From: Peribacillus deserti
GTDB taxonomy: Bacteria > Bacillota > Bacilli > Bacillales > DSM-1321
Assembly: GCF_002863585.1 (NCBI RefSeq)
Contig: NZ_PGUY01000010.1
Span: 27,493-91,492 of the forward strand
Direction: 5' to 3'
Length of the DNA: 64,000 nucleotides
Shown here: piece after piece, positions 18,546 through 26,926 of the stretch
How positions within the stretch are numbered: position 1 is the first letter of the stretch
Layout of the letters: the number at the start of each line of letters is the position of its first letter
The notes under the pieces: generated by a model
Seen by the model: the letters and a program-made list of their open reading frames with translations, nothing else
The model's database searches: none
What the model was told of the DNA's origin: nothing
Program-made: the position numbers and the translations under genes

Positions 18546-18863
18546 ATGACTGAAATTATTTCTGCAAGTGTACTCATTGAAGAAAAATTAACGATGAGTC
18601 AAATTATGTCTTTTTACCAGGCCAGCAAGCTTTTTGAAGGGAATGTTTATATGCATTGCAGCCATAAAATTGTCGATGCAAAGAAACTATCCAAGCTCGT
18701 TTCCTTTATGCTGACAGTAGACGAGCATTCTGCAATAAAAATAATTCTTGAGGGTCAGGAAGTCCAGGGCAAGCTTACCGAACTCACCGAATTGTGCGCA
18801 GCTCAAGAACAGCCGCTGAAGAAAAAATATTTTATGAACCCTACTGAAACCATACAAGTATAA
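18546..18863 (+). CDS. HPr-like protein lacking the phosphorylated histidine
   Basis: 105 aa with GGAG upstream. Residues about 18-80 follow the HPr pattern (QASKLFEGNVYMHCSHKIVDAKKLSKLVSFML..., then IKIILEGQE). The GIHARP segment that carries His15 in HPr aligns with KLTMSQ, so the PTS phosphorylation site is absent. A C-terminal tail of about 20 residues (EQPLKKKYFMNPTETIQV) extends beyond HPr length. With the SigB promoter this suggests a stress-induced non-catalytic HPr relative. The function is unknown and the fold assignment is by eye. Confidence 0.6.
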   Translation: MTEIISASVLIEEKLTMSQIMSFYQASKLFEGNVYMHCSHKIVDAKKLSKLVSFMLTVDEHSAIKIILEGQEVQGKLTELTELCAAQEQPLKKKYFMNPTETIQV

Positions 18864-18920
18864 AAAACAATTCTTCAGCAACATTATTAATAACTACGGA
18901 ATGGAATAGGAGTGATTATA

Positions 18921-18992
18921 ATGCTTAGGACCATACTAATGATTATAGGTGCAATAGTAGTAATAGGATTCATTGTGAATGCTTTATCTTAA
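18921..18992 (+). CDS. 23-aa single-span membrane peptide
   Basis: ATG with AGGAG 8 nt upstream, encoding MLRTILMIIGAIVVIG followed by FIVNALS. One hydrophobic helix and almost nothing else. It lies 57 nt after the HPr-like gene and could be in the same transcript. Size and composition fit small stress membrane peptides or a type I toxin; no antisense RNA was identified. Confidence 0.5.
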   Translation: MLRTILMIIGAIVVIGFIVNALS

Positions 18993-19021
18993 ATCTACAA
19001 TCATACAAAAGGCGTGATTCT

Positions 19022-19126
19022 TTGGCTGCACAGAACGCTAATATCATCACTGCACTCATTAAATACACCGCTTACTTTATTATCATAATCGGTATAGCCT
19101 GGATGATTTTTACCTTCATCCTTTGA
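19022..19126 (+). CDS. 34-aa membrane peptide, TTG start
   Basis: TTG start preceded by AAAAGG; sequence begins AAQNANIITALIKYTAYF after the initiator and continues with IIIIGIAWMIFTFIL. One or two hydrophobic spans, ending exactly at a strong terminator. It follows the 23-aa peptide by 29 nt. The weak ribosome site lowers confidence. Confidence 0.4.
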   Translation: MAAQNANIITALIKYTAYFIIIIGIAWMIFTFIL

Positions 19127-19156
19127 CCCTCTTGCTTGATTAAGCAGGGGGTTTTT
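19127..19156 (+). terminator. Intrinsic terminator after the small membrane peptides
   Basis: CCCTCTTGCTT/AAGCAGGGGG stem followed by TTTTTC. Confidence 0.85.
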
Positions 19157-19251
19157 CATTTTCAAGCAACTTCGGGCCAGGTTTCCCGGTATTATAAGAT
19201 ATTCTCCTGATTGCACTGCCATAGCCCTGTATTTTCTTCTTTAATCATAAC

Positions 19252-19286
19252 AGCCGTCTCTAATCCATTAGAGACGGCTGTTTTTC
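19252..19286 (+). terminator. Second plus-strand terminator
   Basis: AGCCGTCTCTAAT/ATTAGAGACGGCT perfect stem then TTTTT. Copy C of the mobile element begins right after its T-tract. Confidence 0.9.
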
Positions 19287-19289
19287 ATT

Positions 19290-19711
19290 GGCTGTTTTCG
19301 CAAACTTTGTTGTTATTGAACAAAGGGGTTGATTTACACTACAGGATGCTCGCTTTCCGCGGGGGCGGGCGCTGAGCCTCCTCGGCTTCGCCTGTGGGGT
19401 CTCAGCTGTCCCGCTGCTCCCGCACAGAAAAGCGGAAAGCGGTGCCTGCCCAACATAAATATTAAACGCTCAGTGATAATCCCAATTGATATAAAATTCT
19501 AAACAAATTGGCAGGCAGAGACCCGACAAGCATAAGACGAGCCGGCTGTGGGGAGTGCTTTTCTCCCCATAGACGGATTGGCTTATGACTCGAGGGTCTA
19601 AAGCCTTGAGCTGGTCCAAGGAGTCTCGCACCTTACGTTCCAATCAACCTATTTAACAATAGGGAAGGTTCACCGAACTATTAAAAAACAACAATCATTT
19701 AGAAAAGAGCA
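19290..19711 (+). mobile_element. MITE-like element, copy C (422 bp)
   Basis: Left end GGCTGTTTTCGCAAACTTTG; right end ATCATTTAGAAAAGAGC. The 8-bp direct repeat TTTTCATT flanks it (19282-19289 and 19712-19719). It shares the extra internal block of copy B, including the GCCTGCC/GGCAGGC pair and GGGGAGTGCTTTTCTCCCC. Confidence 0.85.
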
Positions 19712-19717
19712 TTTTCA

Positions 19718-22192
19718 TTAATTAGTATTATTTTGTTTTTCTTTTTGTTCCTTTACAGCTTTATTCTTTGCGGTGTTATCCTTTGCAGCCTGGTTTTTAG
19801 TCTGAGACTGCTCAGGTTCAGGTTCTCCGGGTACCCTCGGCTCTCCTTTATCTCCTGTATCTCCTGTATCTCCGGGATCTGGTGTACCGGGTGTCTCTGG
19901 TTCAGGCTCTTCCGGTTCAGGTGTCTCCGGCACCGGTTCATCCGGTTCGGGTTCAGCAGGCGGAGGATCTGCTGGAGGAACAGCTGGAGCTTGGGTGGTA
20001 TCTGTTCCTTCAGCTTCATCCTGAGAACCAGAGGTTGTTGGTGCTTCACGTTTTGGACTTTCTTTTGTTTCCTCCCCATTTCGTTTTTCCTGTTGAGGTT
20101 CCTGAACTGCGGGAGTCTCTGGAGAAACATTTTGTTCATCAGTAGTGTTTGCAGGCTGGGATTCCACAGGCCGATCTTCATCACTTTTTTGTTGAGAGAA
20201 TGGCTCTGTCCACTTCTCCCAGCTATCTTTCAAGCGCTTCTTTTGGTCTTTCCAGAATTGTTCCCTTGCCTTTTGTCTTTCTTCCTTCATATATGCTTCA
20301 ATACTCTTCACATTGAAAGACTTAGGTTCTTTATTTTGTAATGCCTTGCTCATTAGTTCCCTGAACAGCGGGGCAGCCCCCTCACTGCTTGTAGTCGTTA
20401 AATAATGGTTCTTGTCCGTTTTATCATATCCCAGCCAGACAGCACCTGCCAGCACTGGTGAGTACCCTACAAACCATTGATCCTTGACTCCGTCAATACC
20501 TTCAATTGGTACCTGTGTGGAACCTGTCTTCCCGGCAATTTCCCATCCTTCCACGGCCGCGGCCCTGCCTGTGCCCTGCTTTACAACCTCCATCATCATG
20601 GCTGTCATTTTCTTGGCAACTGCTTTATTTGTTACTTTTGTTTTCGTTTCTTTCCATACCGCTATTTCTTTTCCTTCTGCATCAAGAATCTTAGTAATCG
20701 TATGCGAATCCACTCTTTCCCCGTTGTTAGGAAAAGCCGAATAAGCCTCTGCCATTTCAACGGGTGATACTCCATTTGTATGTGCTCCAAGGGCCAGCCC
20801 TAATCTTCGGTCTTCCTCCGTTAGCGGAATACCGAATTTTCGGACTGATTCCATACCTTTATTTATCCCAATTTCGTTTAGCAGCCAAACAGCCGGGACA
20901 TTCAGAGACTTCATTAAAGCCTCATACATCGGTACTTCGCCCTTATATTCATCATTATAATTGGAGGGTTCATAGTTTCCGAAATTCATTTTTTCGTCTT
21001 TTAATTCTGCCGAAATGTCAAACCCATTTTCAAGTGCAGGAGTATATACCGCCAAAGGCTTCATCGTGGAGCCCGGCTGTGTCTTTAATTGTGTAGCCCG
21101 GTTATACCCTCTGAAGGTATGCTCCCCCCTGCCGCCGACAAGCGCATTAATCCCCCCTGTTTTGGGATCAATTAAGACCGCTCCGCTCTGTACAAGCGCT
21201 CCATCTGTTCCTTTAGGAAATAAATCATCATTTTTATAGACCTCTTCCGCTGCCTCCTGCATATCCTGGTCCAGTGTAGTATAGATACGATAACCGCCTG
21301 TTAGTAATTTGTCCTGGTCTAATTTATATTTTTTGATTGCTTCCTCAAAAACAGCATCTACAAAATGTGGATATTTTCCCTTGAGCGGATCTCCCTTGTC
21401 CGATGTATTAAGAGCAAGTCCTTCTTTTTTAGCCTTCCTAAACTCTGACTTCGAGATAAATTTATATGTTACCATTTCATCGAGGACCAGGTTACGCCTT
21501 TTTATGGCTTTATCCTTATTGTTGAATGGATCCATTTCACTCGGTGCCTTAACTAAACCAGCAAGCATGGCAGCCTCACTAATGCTTAATTGTTTGACTT
21601 CTTTTCCAAAATACACCTGAGAAGCTTTTTTTATTCCCCAAGCACCATGCCCAAAATATATTTGGTTTAAATACATTCCCATTATTTCACTTTTGGAAAA
21701 TTTTTTTTCGACTTCTTTTGCTAAAAAGTATTCTTTAAATTTCCGTTTATACGTTCGGTCTGAATTCAGCAGTGCGTTCTTGATTAACTGCTGAGTAATC
21801 GTACTGCCTCCCTGAACGACGGCCCCAGCTTTTACATTTGCTGCGGCTGCCCGGAATATTCCCTGATAATCCACACCATCATGTTCATAAAAGCGATGGT
21901 CTTCAATTGCGACCACTGCGTCCTTCACATGGTCAGGAATCTGCGAAATAGGAATGGTTTCTACCTTATTCGCTGTTATTTTGCTGGCTAATTTACCATT
22001 CTTGTCATATATCTGAGTTGGCTGATACATGGTATTTTTCAGATTACTGATATCAGCGTCAGGATCAATAAAGTGAAAAAATCCCGCTACAGAAAGTGCT
22101 GCTGCAGAGGAGAAAACAGCCGCCAGTTGAAAGAACCTTTTTGGATTCAACTGCTGAAATCCCCTAGTAAAGAACCCTCGAAAACCCTTCAT
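19718..22192 (-). CDS. Class A penicillin-binding protein (glycosyltransferase/transpeptidase)
   Basis: 824 aa. One N-terminal membrane anchor (about 22-42), GT51 glycosyltransferase domain (EDHRFYEHDGVD with the catalytic Glu, then GGSTITQQL), and a transpeptidase domain with SxxK as STMK in QPGSTMKPL, SxN as SLN and KTGST. The C-terminal about 180 residues are disordered, Pro/Glu/Thr-rich repeats (PEPEEPEPETPG) ending in a Lys/Gln/Asn tail, as in some PBP1 proteins. GGGGGAG precedes the ATG. PBP1A-like; the exact orthology to PonA or PbpF is uncertain. Confidence 0.92.
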   Translation of the reverse strand: MKGFRGFFTRGFQQLNPKRFFQLAAVFSSAAALSVAGFFHFIDPDADISNLKNTMYQPTQIYDKNGKLASKITANKVETIPISQIPDHVKDAVVAIEDHRFYEHDGVDYQGIFRAAAANVKAGAVVQGGSTITQQLIKNALLNSDRTYKRKFKEYFLAKEVEKKFSKSEIMGMYLNQIYFGHGAWGIKKASQVYFGKEVKQLSISEAAMLAGLVKAPSEMDPFNNKDKAIKRRNLVLDEMVTYKFISKSEFRKAKKEGLALNTSDKGDPLKGKYPHFVDAVFEEAIKKYKLDQDKLLTGGYRIYTTLDQDMQEAAEEVYKNDDLFPKGTDGALVQSGAVLIDPKTGGINALVGGRGEHTFRGYNRATQLKTQPGSTMKPLAVYTPALENGFDISAELKDEKMNFGNYEPSNYNDEYKGEVPMYEALMKSLNVPAVWLLNEIGINKGMESVRKFGIPLTEEDRRLGLALGAHTNGVSPVEMAEAYSAFPNNGERVDSHTITKILDAEGKEIAVWKETKTKVTNKAVAKKMTAMMMEVVKQGTGRAAAVEGWEIAGKTGSTQVPIEGIDGVKDQWFVGYSPVLAGAVWLGYDKTDKNHYLTTTSSEGAAPLFRELMSKALQNKEPKSFNVKSIEAYMKEERQKAREQFWKDQKKRLKDSWEKWTEPFSQQKSDEDRPVESQPANTTDEQNVSPETPAVQEPQQEKRNGEETKESPKREAPTTSGSQDEAEGTDTTQAPAVPPADPPPAEPEPDEPVPETPEPEEPEPETPGTPDPGDTGDTGDKGEPRVPGEPEPEQSQTKNQAAKDNTAKNKAVKEQKEKQNNTN

Positions 22193-22465
22193 AGAACTCC
22201 CCCATTAATCAAGAAAATACTTATAGAAATATGTAATAAAACTAAAATCATACGTATTCTATACCCTCTCGCTTTCCAACTCACACCTCGTTGGTATGGT
22301 TTTGTATTATTTTGCCGGCTGCTGCTATATCCAAATATTAACAGTTAGTTCGTTGCTGCCATTCCTGTTTAGAATGCTATACAGGCGCGCCTGCGGCCAG
22401 TAAAGGCTGTTATCCGGTTATCCGTCTGTTAAGTGCCGGTACAGTAATAAGCTGGAAGCTTTACA

Positions 22466-22503
22466 AAAACAAAAAAGCAATAAACGATTACACGTCCATT
22501 GCT
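22466..22503 (-). terminator. Terminator overlapping the 3' end of the 22.5-kb small gene
   Basis: AGCAAT/ATTGCT stem then TTTTTTG on the minus strand; the 5' stem arm lies in the last codons of the gene. Confidence 0.6.
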
Positions 22504-22697
22504 TCTTTTTTATGTTTTTCCCTGAATGGATATTCTATTTCCAGCGGTTCTGTACTAGCGGAGAGATCTCGATAGAGAGCCTCCAAGTACATATATACGA
22601 TTTGTTTAGTTTTTTCATCAGCACCAATTACACAAAGATGTTGTAAACAGCGGGTTATTGTCGGGTGCCTTTTACAATCGTTATCGGATTTCTGCAT
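22488..22697 (-). CDS. Small protein of unknown function, 69 aa
   Basis: Start ATG has GAGGTGA at good spacing, and a terminator follows, so the gene looks real. Begins MQKSDNDCKRHPTITR; central helix EKTKQIVYMYLEALYRDLSAS; basic C-terminus (REKHKKEAMDV). Two Cys in the N-terminal third (CKRHP, CLQHLCV). Not recognised. It stands between the PBP gene and the universal stress gene. Confidence 0.6.
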   Translation of the reverse strand: MQKSDNDCKRHPTITRCLQHLCVIGADEKTKQIVYMYLEALYRDLSASTEPLEIEYPFREKHKKEAMDV

Positions 22698-22808
22698 CCC
22701 AAATCACCTCTTTTATCCATCATAGGATAATCCCCAAATTTTAACATTGGACTTTTGTCATATTTTTCGACAAATATTTGTAATAATCAAACAAATAAGC
22801 AATTTCTA

Positions 22809-22834
22809 GATAAAATTCTGCATTTTCAGGGTAT
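22809..22834 (+). promoter_or_regulatory. Possible SigB-type promoter of the uspA pseudogene
   Basis: GATAAA, 14-bp spacer, GGGTAT upstream of the universal stress gene; the -10 is good, the -35 weak. Confidence 0.4.
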
Positions 22835-22875
22835 ATAACTACTATATCTACTCTAATAATAGCGGAGAGAGAGGG

Positions 22876-23402
22876 ATGAATATGAATCTTTTCAGACATA
22901 TAGCAGTAGCCTACGATGGAACCATTGAGGGAAAAGACGCGTTAAAGTTGCAAGGGATTTAATAAAAGCGAACCCAGATACAAACTTAACTGTCCTTCAC
23001 GTATACGATGGAAGCTCAGGATCTTCTCCTGACGGGGTCTTTCCGATGGGGAAGGAAAATGTATATGTGGATCCTGCACAGATTCAGCCTATTGTTACCC
23101 CGCCCATTGGTTTCGATCATGCAGGTGTTCACCCTGTCAATCCTGAATTACATGACCCTATCACCGAGACCGAAACAGCAGTGAAAGAAACACTTGGTCC
23201 GTCTATGTCTGATGCCAGGTTTGAAGTGTTAGACGGCAATCCTGCTGAAAGCATATGCAGGTTTGCGCAGGAAAATCAAGTAGACCTGCTGGTGGTCGGA
23301 AGCAGTGGAAAAAGCGGTTTAAAAAAATTCTTTACCGGCAGCGTCAGCGAAGGAATTGTAAAAGAAGCCCCATGTTCAGTCCTTATCGCCAAAGGAATGT
23401 AG
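22876..23402 (+). pseudogene. Universal stress protein (UspA), frameshifted
   Basis: The frame starting MNMNLFRHIAVAYDGTIEG stops at a TAA after 28 codons. The continuation (VARDLIKANPDTNLTVLHVYDGSSGS) is in another frame, entered near GTTAAAGTTG at 22941-22950, and runs on to the ATP-binding GSSGKSGLKKFFTGSVS motif and a normal C-terminus. One missing A in the AAA run restores a 175-aa UspA. Either a recent disabling mutation or a homopolymer sequencing error. GGAGAGAGAGG precedes the ATG. Confidence 0.85.
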
Positions 23403-23429
23403 CTGGTACATCACGCCTTTAAATCATAA

Positions 23430-23462
23430 AAGCCTGCTGTCGCAGGTGAGACAGCAGGCTCT
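23430..23462. terminator. Convergent terminator between usp and thiT
   Basis: AGCCTGCTGTC/GACAGCAGGCT stem with short T-runs on both strands. Confidence 0.85.
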
Positions 23463-23467
23463 TTGTA

Positions 23468-24052
23468 TTATGTTAAGACATTTTTAAATAATGTACGGTG
23501 GGCTGTAGAATACAATAGAATGGCGATGATTGCAGAGAGTATAAAGCTGACCCCCATGTATGTGCCGTTATAGACTAAAGAGTATAAAGCAACTGGCTGT
23601 CCTTCTGGAGCATATGAACCAAAAAAGACGATTCCTGAAGCAAAATGGCATAAGAATCGGAGGAAACTTCCTGTCAGTATGCCTGCTGTCATTAACGTAT
23701 ATGATTTCTTTCTATTGCCTTTAAGGAAGCTGTTTTGAATTCCCCGGGCAAATATTCCTGCAGTACCGACAAGCATAAATGCTAAGGGATAGTCCAGAAA
23801 CCCCTGTACAGGGTGTGCAATCGAAGCAAAACCTGTCACAATCTGCAGCAGTCCAAGCAATAAGCCGGAAAAGAGACCCGCCTTGATTCCCCATCTGAAG
23901 GCCATGATAAAAATCGGAACCATCGCAATGGAAATAGATCCTCCCTGCGGCCAAATTCTAGAAAAAATGAATTGGGACAACAGATCCAGCAAAAGAGCTA
24001 ATGCTGCAAATACAGCCACTTCCACCATCATTAATACATTACTGTTTTTCAC
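23468..24052 (-). CDS. thiT: Thiamine ECF transporter S component ThiT
   Basis: 194 aa, six membrane helices, GTG start preceded by AAGGGGG. S-component that binds thiamine and pairs with the shared EcfAA'T module. ThiT hallmarks: GGSISIAMVPIFIMAFRWG loop, QGFLDYPLAF with the substrate-contact region, and the late RFLCHFASGIVFFGSYAPEG segment. The TPP riboswitch and terminator upstream confirm the thiamine link. B. subtilis name YuaJ/ThiT. Confidence 0.96.
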   Translation of the reverse strand: MKNSNVLMMVEVAVFAALALLLDLLSQFIFSRIWPQGGSISIAMVPIFIMAFRWGIKAGLFSGLLLGLLQIVTGFASIAHPVQGFLDYPLAFMLVGTAGIFARGIQNSFLKGNRKKSYTLMTAGILTGSFLRFLCHFASGIVFFGSYAPEGQPVALYSLVYNGTYMGVSFILSAIIAILLYSTAHRTLFKNVLT

Positions 24053-24111
24053 ACTTCTTCCCCCTTTAAAATAAAAGGAGCTTTATCCCAAGAGCAATGT
24101 TACAGAGCAAA

Positions 24112-24156
24112 ATAAAAAAACAATTCGCGAAAGGTTACGGATTCCCCACAAATTGC
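24112..24156 (-). terminator. TPP-riboswitch expression-platform terminator
   Basis: CAATTTGTG...CGCGAATTG stem followed by TTTTTTT on the minus strand, between aptamer and thiT. Confidence 0.8.
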
Positions 24157-24167
24157 TTTTATCCTAT

Positions 24168-24256
24168 AACCACATCCCTACGCTAGCACTAACTAACAGG
24201 TTCATAGGGTCAGAACTCATTCGTTCACTCTCAGCCTTGGGCTCCCCTTGTGGAAA
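24168..24256 (-). promoter_or_regulatory. TPP (THI-box) riboswitch
   Basis: On the minus strand: GGGGAGCC, GGCTGAGAG, then GACCCTATGAACCTG and GCTAGCGTAGGGATGTGG, which are the conserved THI-element blocks in order. It controls thiT, presumably by transcription termination when TPP is bound. Confidence 0.95.
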
Positions 24257-24524
24257 AACTTTTATTTAGTTTTGTCATTTAAAATATACTACCTTTCGTC
24301 TCCCATAACAAGAAAAAGTTATGAAGAAATGTAATAGTACTCTTCAATATATAGAACACTAACAAAATGCTACCAAAGGAATTAAGCTATTCTTTTGTCC
24401 CAAGTCCATTATATTGTTTGAACCAGCCTATACTTGAGTATATAACTTGTAAAAGACATGTTTTTAGGAGAAAATTTTTACTATAATTTATAATTTTAAC
24501 TATCCACGTTCTTATTTGAACATA

Positions 24525-24574
24525 CGGGAGGTGACACCTTAACCGCACGTGGGCGGATTAAGGATACTTACTTG
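24525..24574 (+). promoter_or_regulatory. Leader hairpin masking the CNNM ribosome site (copy 1)
   Basis: GGGAGGTGAC, then a stem CCTTAACCGC/GCGGATTAAGG whose 3' arm contains AAGGA, the ribosome site 7-8 nt before the TTG start. The same layout with different stem bases is found before the second CNNM gene. Confidence 0.6.
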
Positions 24575-25891
24575 GAATTCATGAATTTATTTTTTGTTTT
24601 ACTGTTGATTGCAATTACGGCGTTCTTCGTCGCTTCTGAATTTGCAATCGTTAAAATCAGAACTACACGCATTGACCAGCTGGTTGAAGAAGGTAATACC
24701 AGAGCCATTGCGGCCAGGAAGGTTATCGGTGATTTGGATGAGTATCTCTCGGCCTGCCAGTTAGGAATCACCCTTACTTCTCTAGGACTTGGCTGGCTGG
24801 GTGAGCCGACTTTTCAAACGCTGCTTGAACCTTTTTTCCATAAATTGAATCTGCCTTCGCAGATTACTCATCTTATTTCATTTATACTGGCATTTTTTAT
24901 CATTACTTTTTTTCATGTAGTGACCGGGGAGCTTGCACCGAAGACCTTTGCTATACAAAAGACAGAAAGTATTGTTTTGGCAGTTGCCAAACCCTTGATC
25001 TGGTTCAACCGGATTGCCTTTCCTTTTATCTATACATTAAATAAATCAGCCTCGCTATTTACAAGATTATTTGGTCTAGAACCTGGTTCTGAACATGAGC
25101 TGGCACATACGGAGGAAGAACTGAGGATCATTTTATCGGAAAGTTTTAAAAGCGGGGAGATCAATCAGTCGGAATATCGATATGTAAATAAAATCTTTGA
25201 ATTTGACAATAGGCTGGCTAAAGAAATTATGGTTCCCCGTACGGAAATCGTCAGTCTAATGAAAGATGATACAATAAAGGACTTTCTTCAAATTGCGGAA
25301 GAAGAACAGTTTACCCGTTATCCGATTGTGGATGGAGATAAGGATCATGTGGTTGGAATGATAAATATCAAAGAAGTGTTTTCAGCTTTAATTAAACAAA
25401 AAGACACTTCAACAACTCTTGAAGCTTATATTCGTCCTGTTATACGAGTGATTGAAAACATTCCGATTCATGATTTACTTGTTATGATGCAGAAGGAGCG
25501 GATCCATTTAGCCATCCTCATGGATGAATATGGTGGAACCTCAGGCCTGGTGACGGTCGAAGATATCCTCGAAGAGATTGTCGGTGAAATTCGGGATGAA
25601 TTTGATTTAGATGAGGTTCCAGAAATTCGTAAGATTAAAGATGGCCATTATATTCTCGATTCAAAGGTACTCGTTTCAGAAGTGAATGATTTATTAGGGT
25701 TAGACCTGAATGAAGAAGATATCGATACGATTGGAGGCTGGATGCTGACTGAGAAATATGAAGTCCAGGCCGGAGATTTCATTGAATGGGAGTCGTACTG
25801 CTTTAAAGTCCTTGAAATGGATGAACACTCCATTAAATATATAGAAGTAACAAGACTGCCAGAGAGTCAGGCTCCTGAAGAATCTGAATAA
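24572..25891 (+). CDS. CNNM/CorC-type CBS-pair membrane protein, MpfA-like (copy 1)
   Basis: 439 aa. N-terminal DUF21/CNNM membrane domain (about 1-195; conserved VASEFAIVKIR and SACQLGITLTSLGLGWLGEPT), CBS pair (about 215-335; IMVPRTEIV, DEYGGTSGLVT) and C-terminal CorC/HlyC domain (INDTIGGW-type motif DIDTIGGWMLTEKYEV). The family exports Mg2+ or Co2+; B. subtilis MpfA is a Mg2+ efflux protein. TTG start (AAGGA at 7-8 nt); an ATG three codons on is an alternative. The paralogue at 27.7 kb is very similar. Confidence 0.9.
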   Translation: MEFMNLFFVLLLIAITAFFVASEFAIVKIRTTRIDQLVEEGNTRAIAARKVIGDLDEYLSACQLGITLTSLGLGWLGEPTFQTLLEPFFHKLNLPSQITHLISFILAFFIITFFHVVTGELAPKTFAIQKTESIVLAVAKPLIWFNRIAFPFIYTLNKSASLFTRLFGLEPGSEHELAHTEEELRIILSESFKSGEINQSEYRYVNKIFEFDNRLAKEIMVPRTEIVSLMKDDTIKDFLQIAEEEQFTRYPIVDGDKDHVVGMINIKEVFSALIKQKDTSTTLEAYIRPVIRVIENIPIHDLLVMMQKERIHLAILMDEYGGTSGLVTVEDILEEIVGEIRDEFDLDEVPEIRKIKDGHYILDSKVLVSEVNDLLGLDLNEEDIDTIGGWMLTEKYEVQAGDFIEWESYCFKVLEMDEHSIKYIEVTRLPESQAPEESE

Positions 25892-25897
25892 AAATAA

Positions 25898-25934
25898 AAA
25901 TGGTGTGAAGTAAAAGTTCACACCATTTTTATTA
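25898..25934. terminator. Convergent terminator between CNNM copy 1 and dedA
   Basis: AAATGGTGTGAA/TTCACACCATTT stem with T/A runs on both sides. Confidence 0.9.
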
Positions 25935-26552
25935 TTTCTTATTGTATTTACGCACAGTTGTGATGGGCGGGGTTTTTTTCTTCTTCCAGAAATAGTAGAG
26001 TAAAGCTCCCACAAGCGCTAAAATAATAAATGGAGTGACATATGGGGCTGCCTCCTCTTTTATATTCCCCCAATTTTCACCAAGCACTGTACCGAGATAG
26101 ATAAATCCAATCGTCCACGGAATAATGGCTGCAACGGTATATCCCGTGAATTTTAAAAACGACATTTTTGCAATGCCAGCAGGAATTGAAATGGCATGGC
26201 GGACTACGGGAATAAACCGCGCACTAAAGATGACACCGCCTCCGTAATTTTGGAACCACTTTTCGGCAAGATCTATATGATGTTTATTAATCAGAATGTA
26301 CTTTCCATACCTTTCAAGGAACGGTCTTCCTCCAAAATATCCAGCCCAATACAAAAACAGCTGCGCAATCGTTCCTCCTATAACACCGGCAATTACCGAA
26401 CCGGCAAAGTTAATCTTCCCCATGGATACGAGATATCCGCCATAACCTAATACGATCTCACTTGGTATAATTTCTATCATTAATCCCAGCGCTACTCCAA
26501 AGTAGCCGAGATCGGCGAAAAACGTCAATAGCTGCATTACTAAATCTTTCAT
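25932..26552 (-). CDS. DedA-family membrane protein
   Basis: 206 aa, SNARE-associated/DedA (VTT) fold. Conserved IEIIPSEIVLGYGGYLVSMG and FSARFIPVVRHAISIPAGIAKM carry the acidic residue and the FxxRxxPxxR motif of the family. Four to five membrane helices and a basic C-terminal tail. Family members flip or scramble polyprenyl-phosphate or phospholipids; the specific role here is not known. Confidence 0.9.
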   Translation of the reverse strand: MKDLVMQLLTFFADLGYFGVALGLMIEIIPSEIVLGYGGYLVSMGKINFAGSVIAGVIGGTIAQLFLYWAGYFGGRPFLERYGKYILINKHHIDLAEKWFQNYGGGVIFSARFIPVVRHAISIPAGIAKMSFLKFTGYTVAAIIPWTIGFIYLGTVLGENWGNIKEEAAPYVTPFIILALVGALLYYFWKKKKTPPITTVRKYNKK

Positions 26553-26692
26553 AGTCGTCCCCTCTAAACTAATTTACAATATCTCTAGGATACCTCAAAT
26601 CTACCGTTTTGAAAATAAGTCCAGCACCTGCTATTCATCCTTATTTCAGTTCAGGACAAACTATGCCTAAAATCCATTCATCCTTCACTACC

Positions 26693-26722
26693 TGAAAAAA
26701 CACACCATAGCCCGGTGTGTTC
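26693..26722 (-). terminator. Intrinsic terminator of the small gene at 26.7 kb
   Basis: ACACACC/GGTGTGT stem followed by TTTTTT on the minus strand. Confidence 0.85.
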
Positions 26723-26734
26723 TTAACGATATTA

Positions 26735-26926
26735 TTACTGTTTTCTATCTTTTAGATAGGGCATATGATTACTCGAGGAATTAGACGGTAAAGCGAGTAA
26801 GGTTGGATCTATTTGGAATAAGTTTTTAAAAACTTCCAATCTGGATTTGGTTTTCTCTATTTTAATACCCTTGTTTTTGAACTTGACGATTATTTCGCTT
26901 TTCAAGAAGTTCACCTCTAATCCCAT
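26735..26926 (-). CDS. Small basic protein, unknown
   Basis: Up to 63 aa (MGLEVNFLKSEIIVKFKN...). A TTG at 26905 has GAGGTGA just upstream and would give 56 aa; the ATG start has only a weak GGAG. Lys-rich first half, Ser/Asn-rich end (SNSSSNHMPYLKDRKQ). The terminator 12 nt beyond the stop supports a real transcript. Not recognised. Confidence 0.45.
   Translation of the reverse strand: MGLEVNFLKSEIIVKFKNKGIKIEKTKSRLEVFKNLFQIDPTLLALPSNSSSNHMPYLKDRKQ

Noticed and set aside
19733..20341. 202-aa plus-strand frame
   Set aside because: Antisense shadow of the Pro/Glu-rich tail of the PBP gene.
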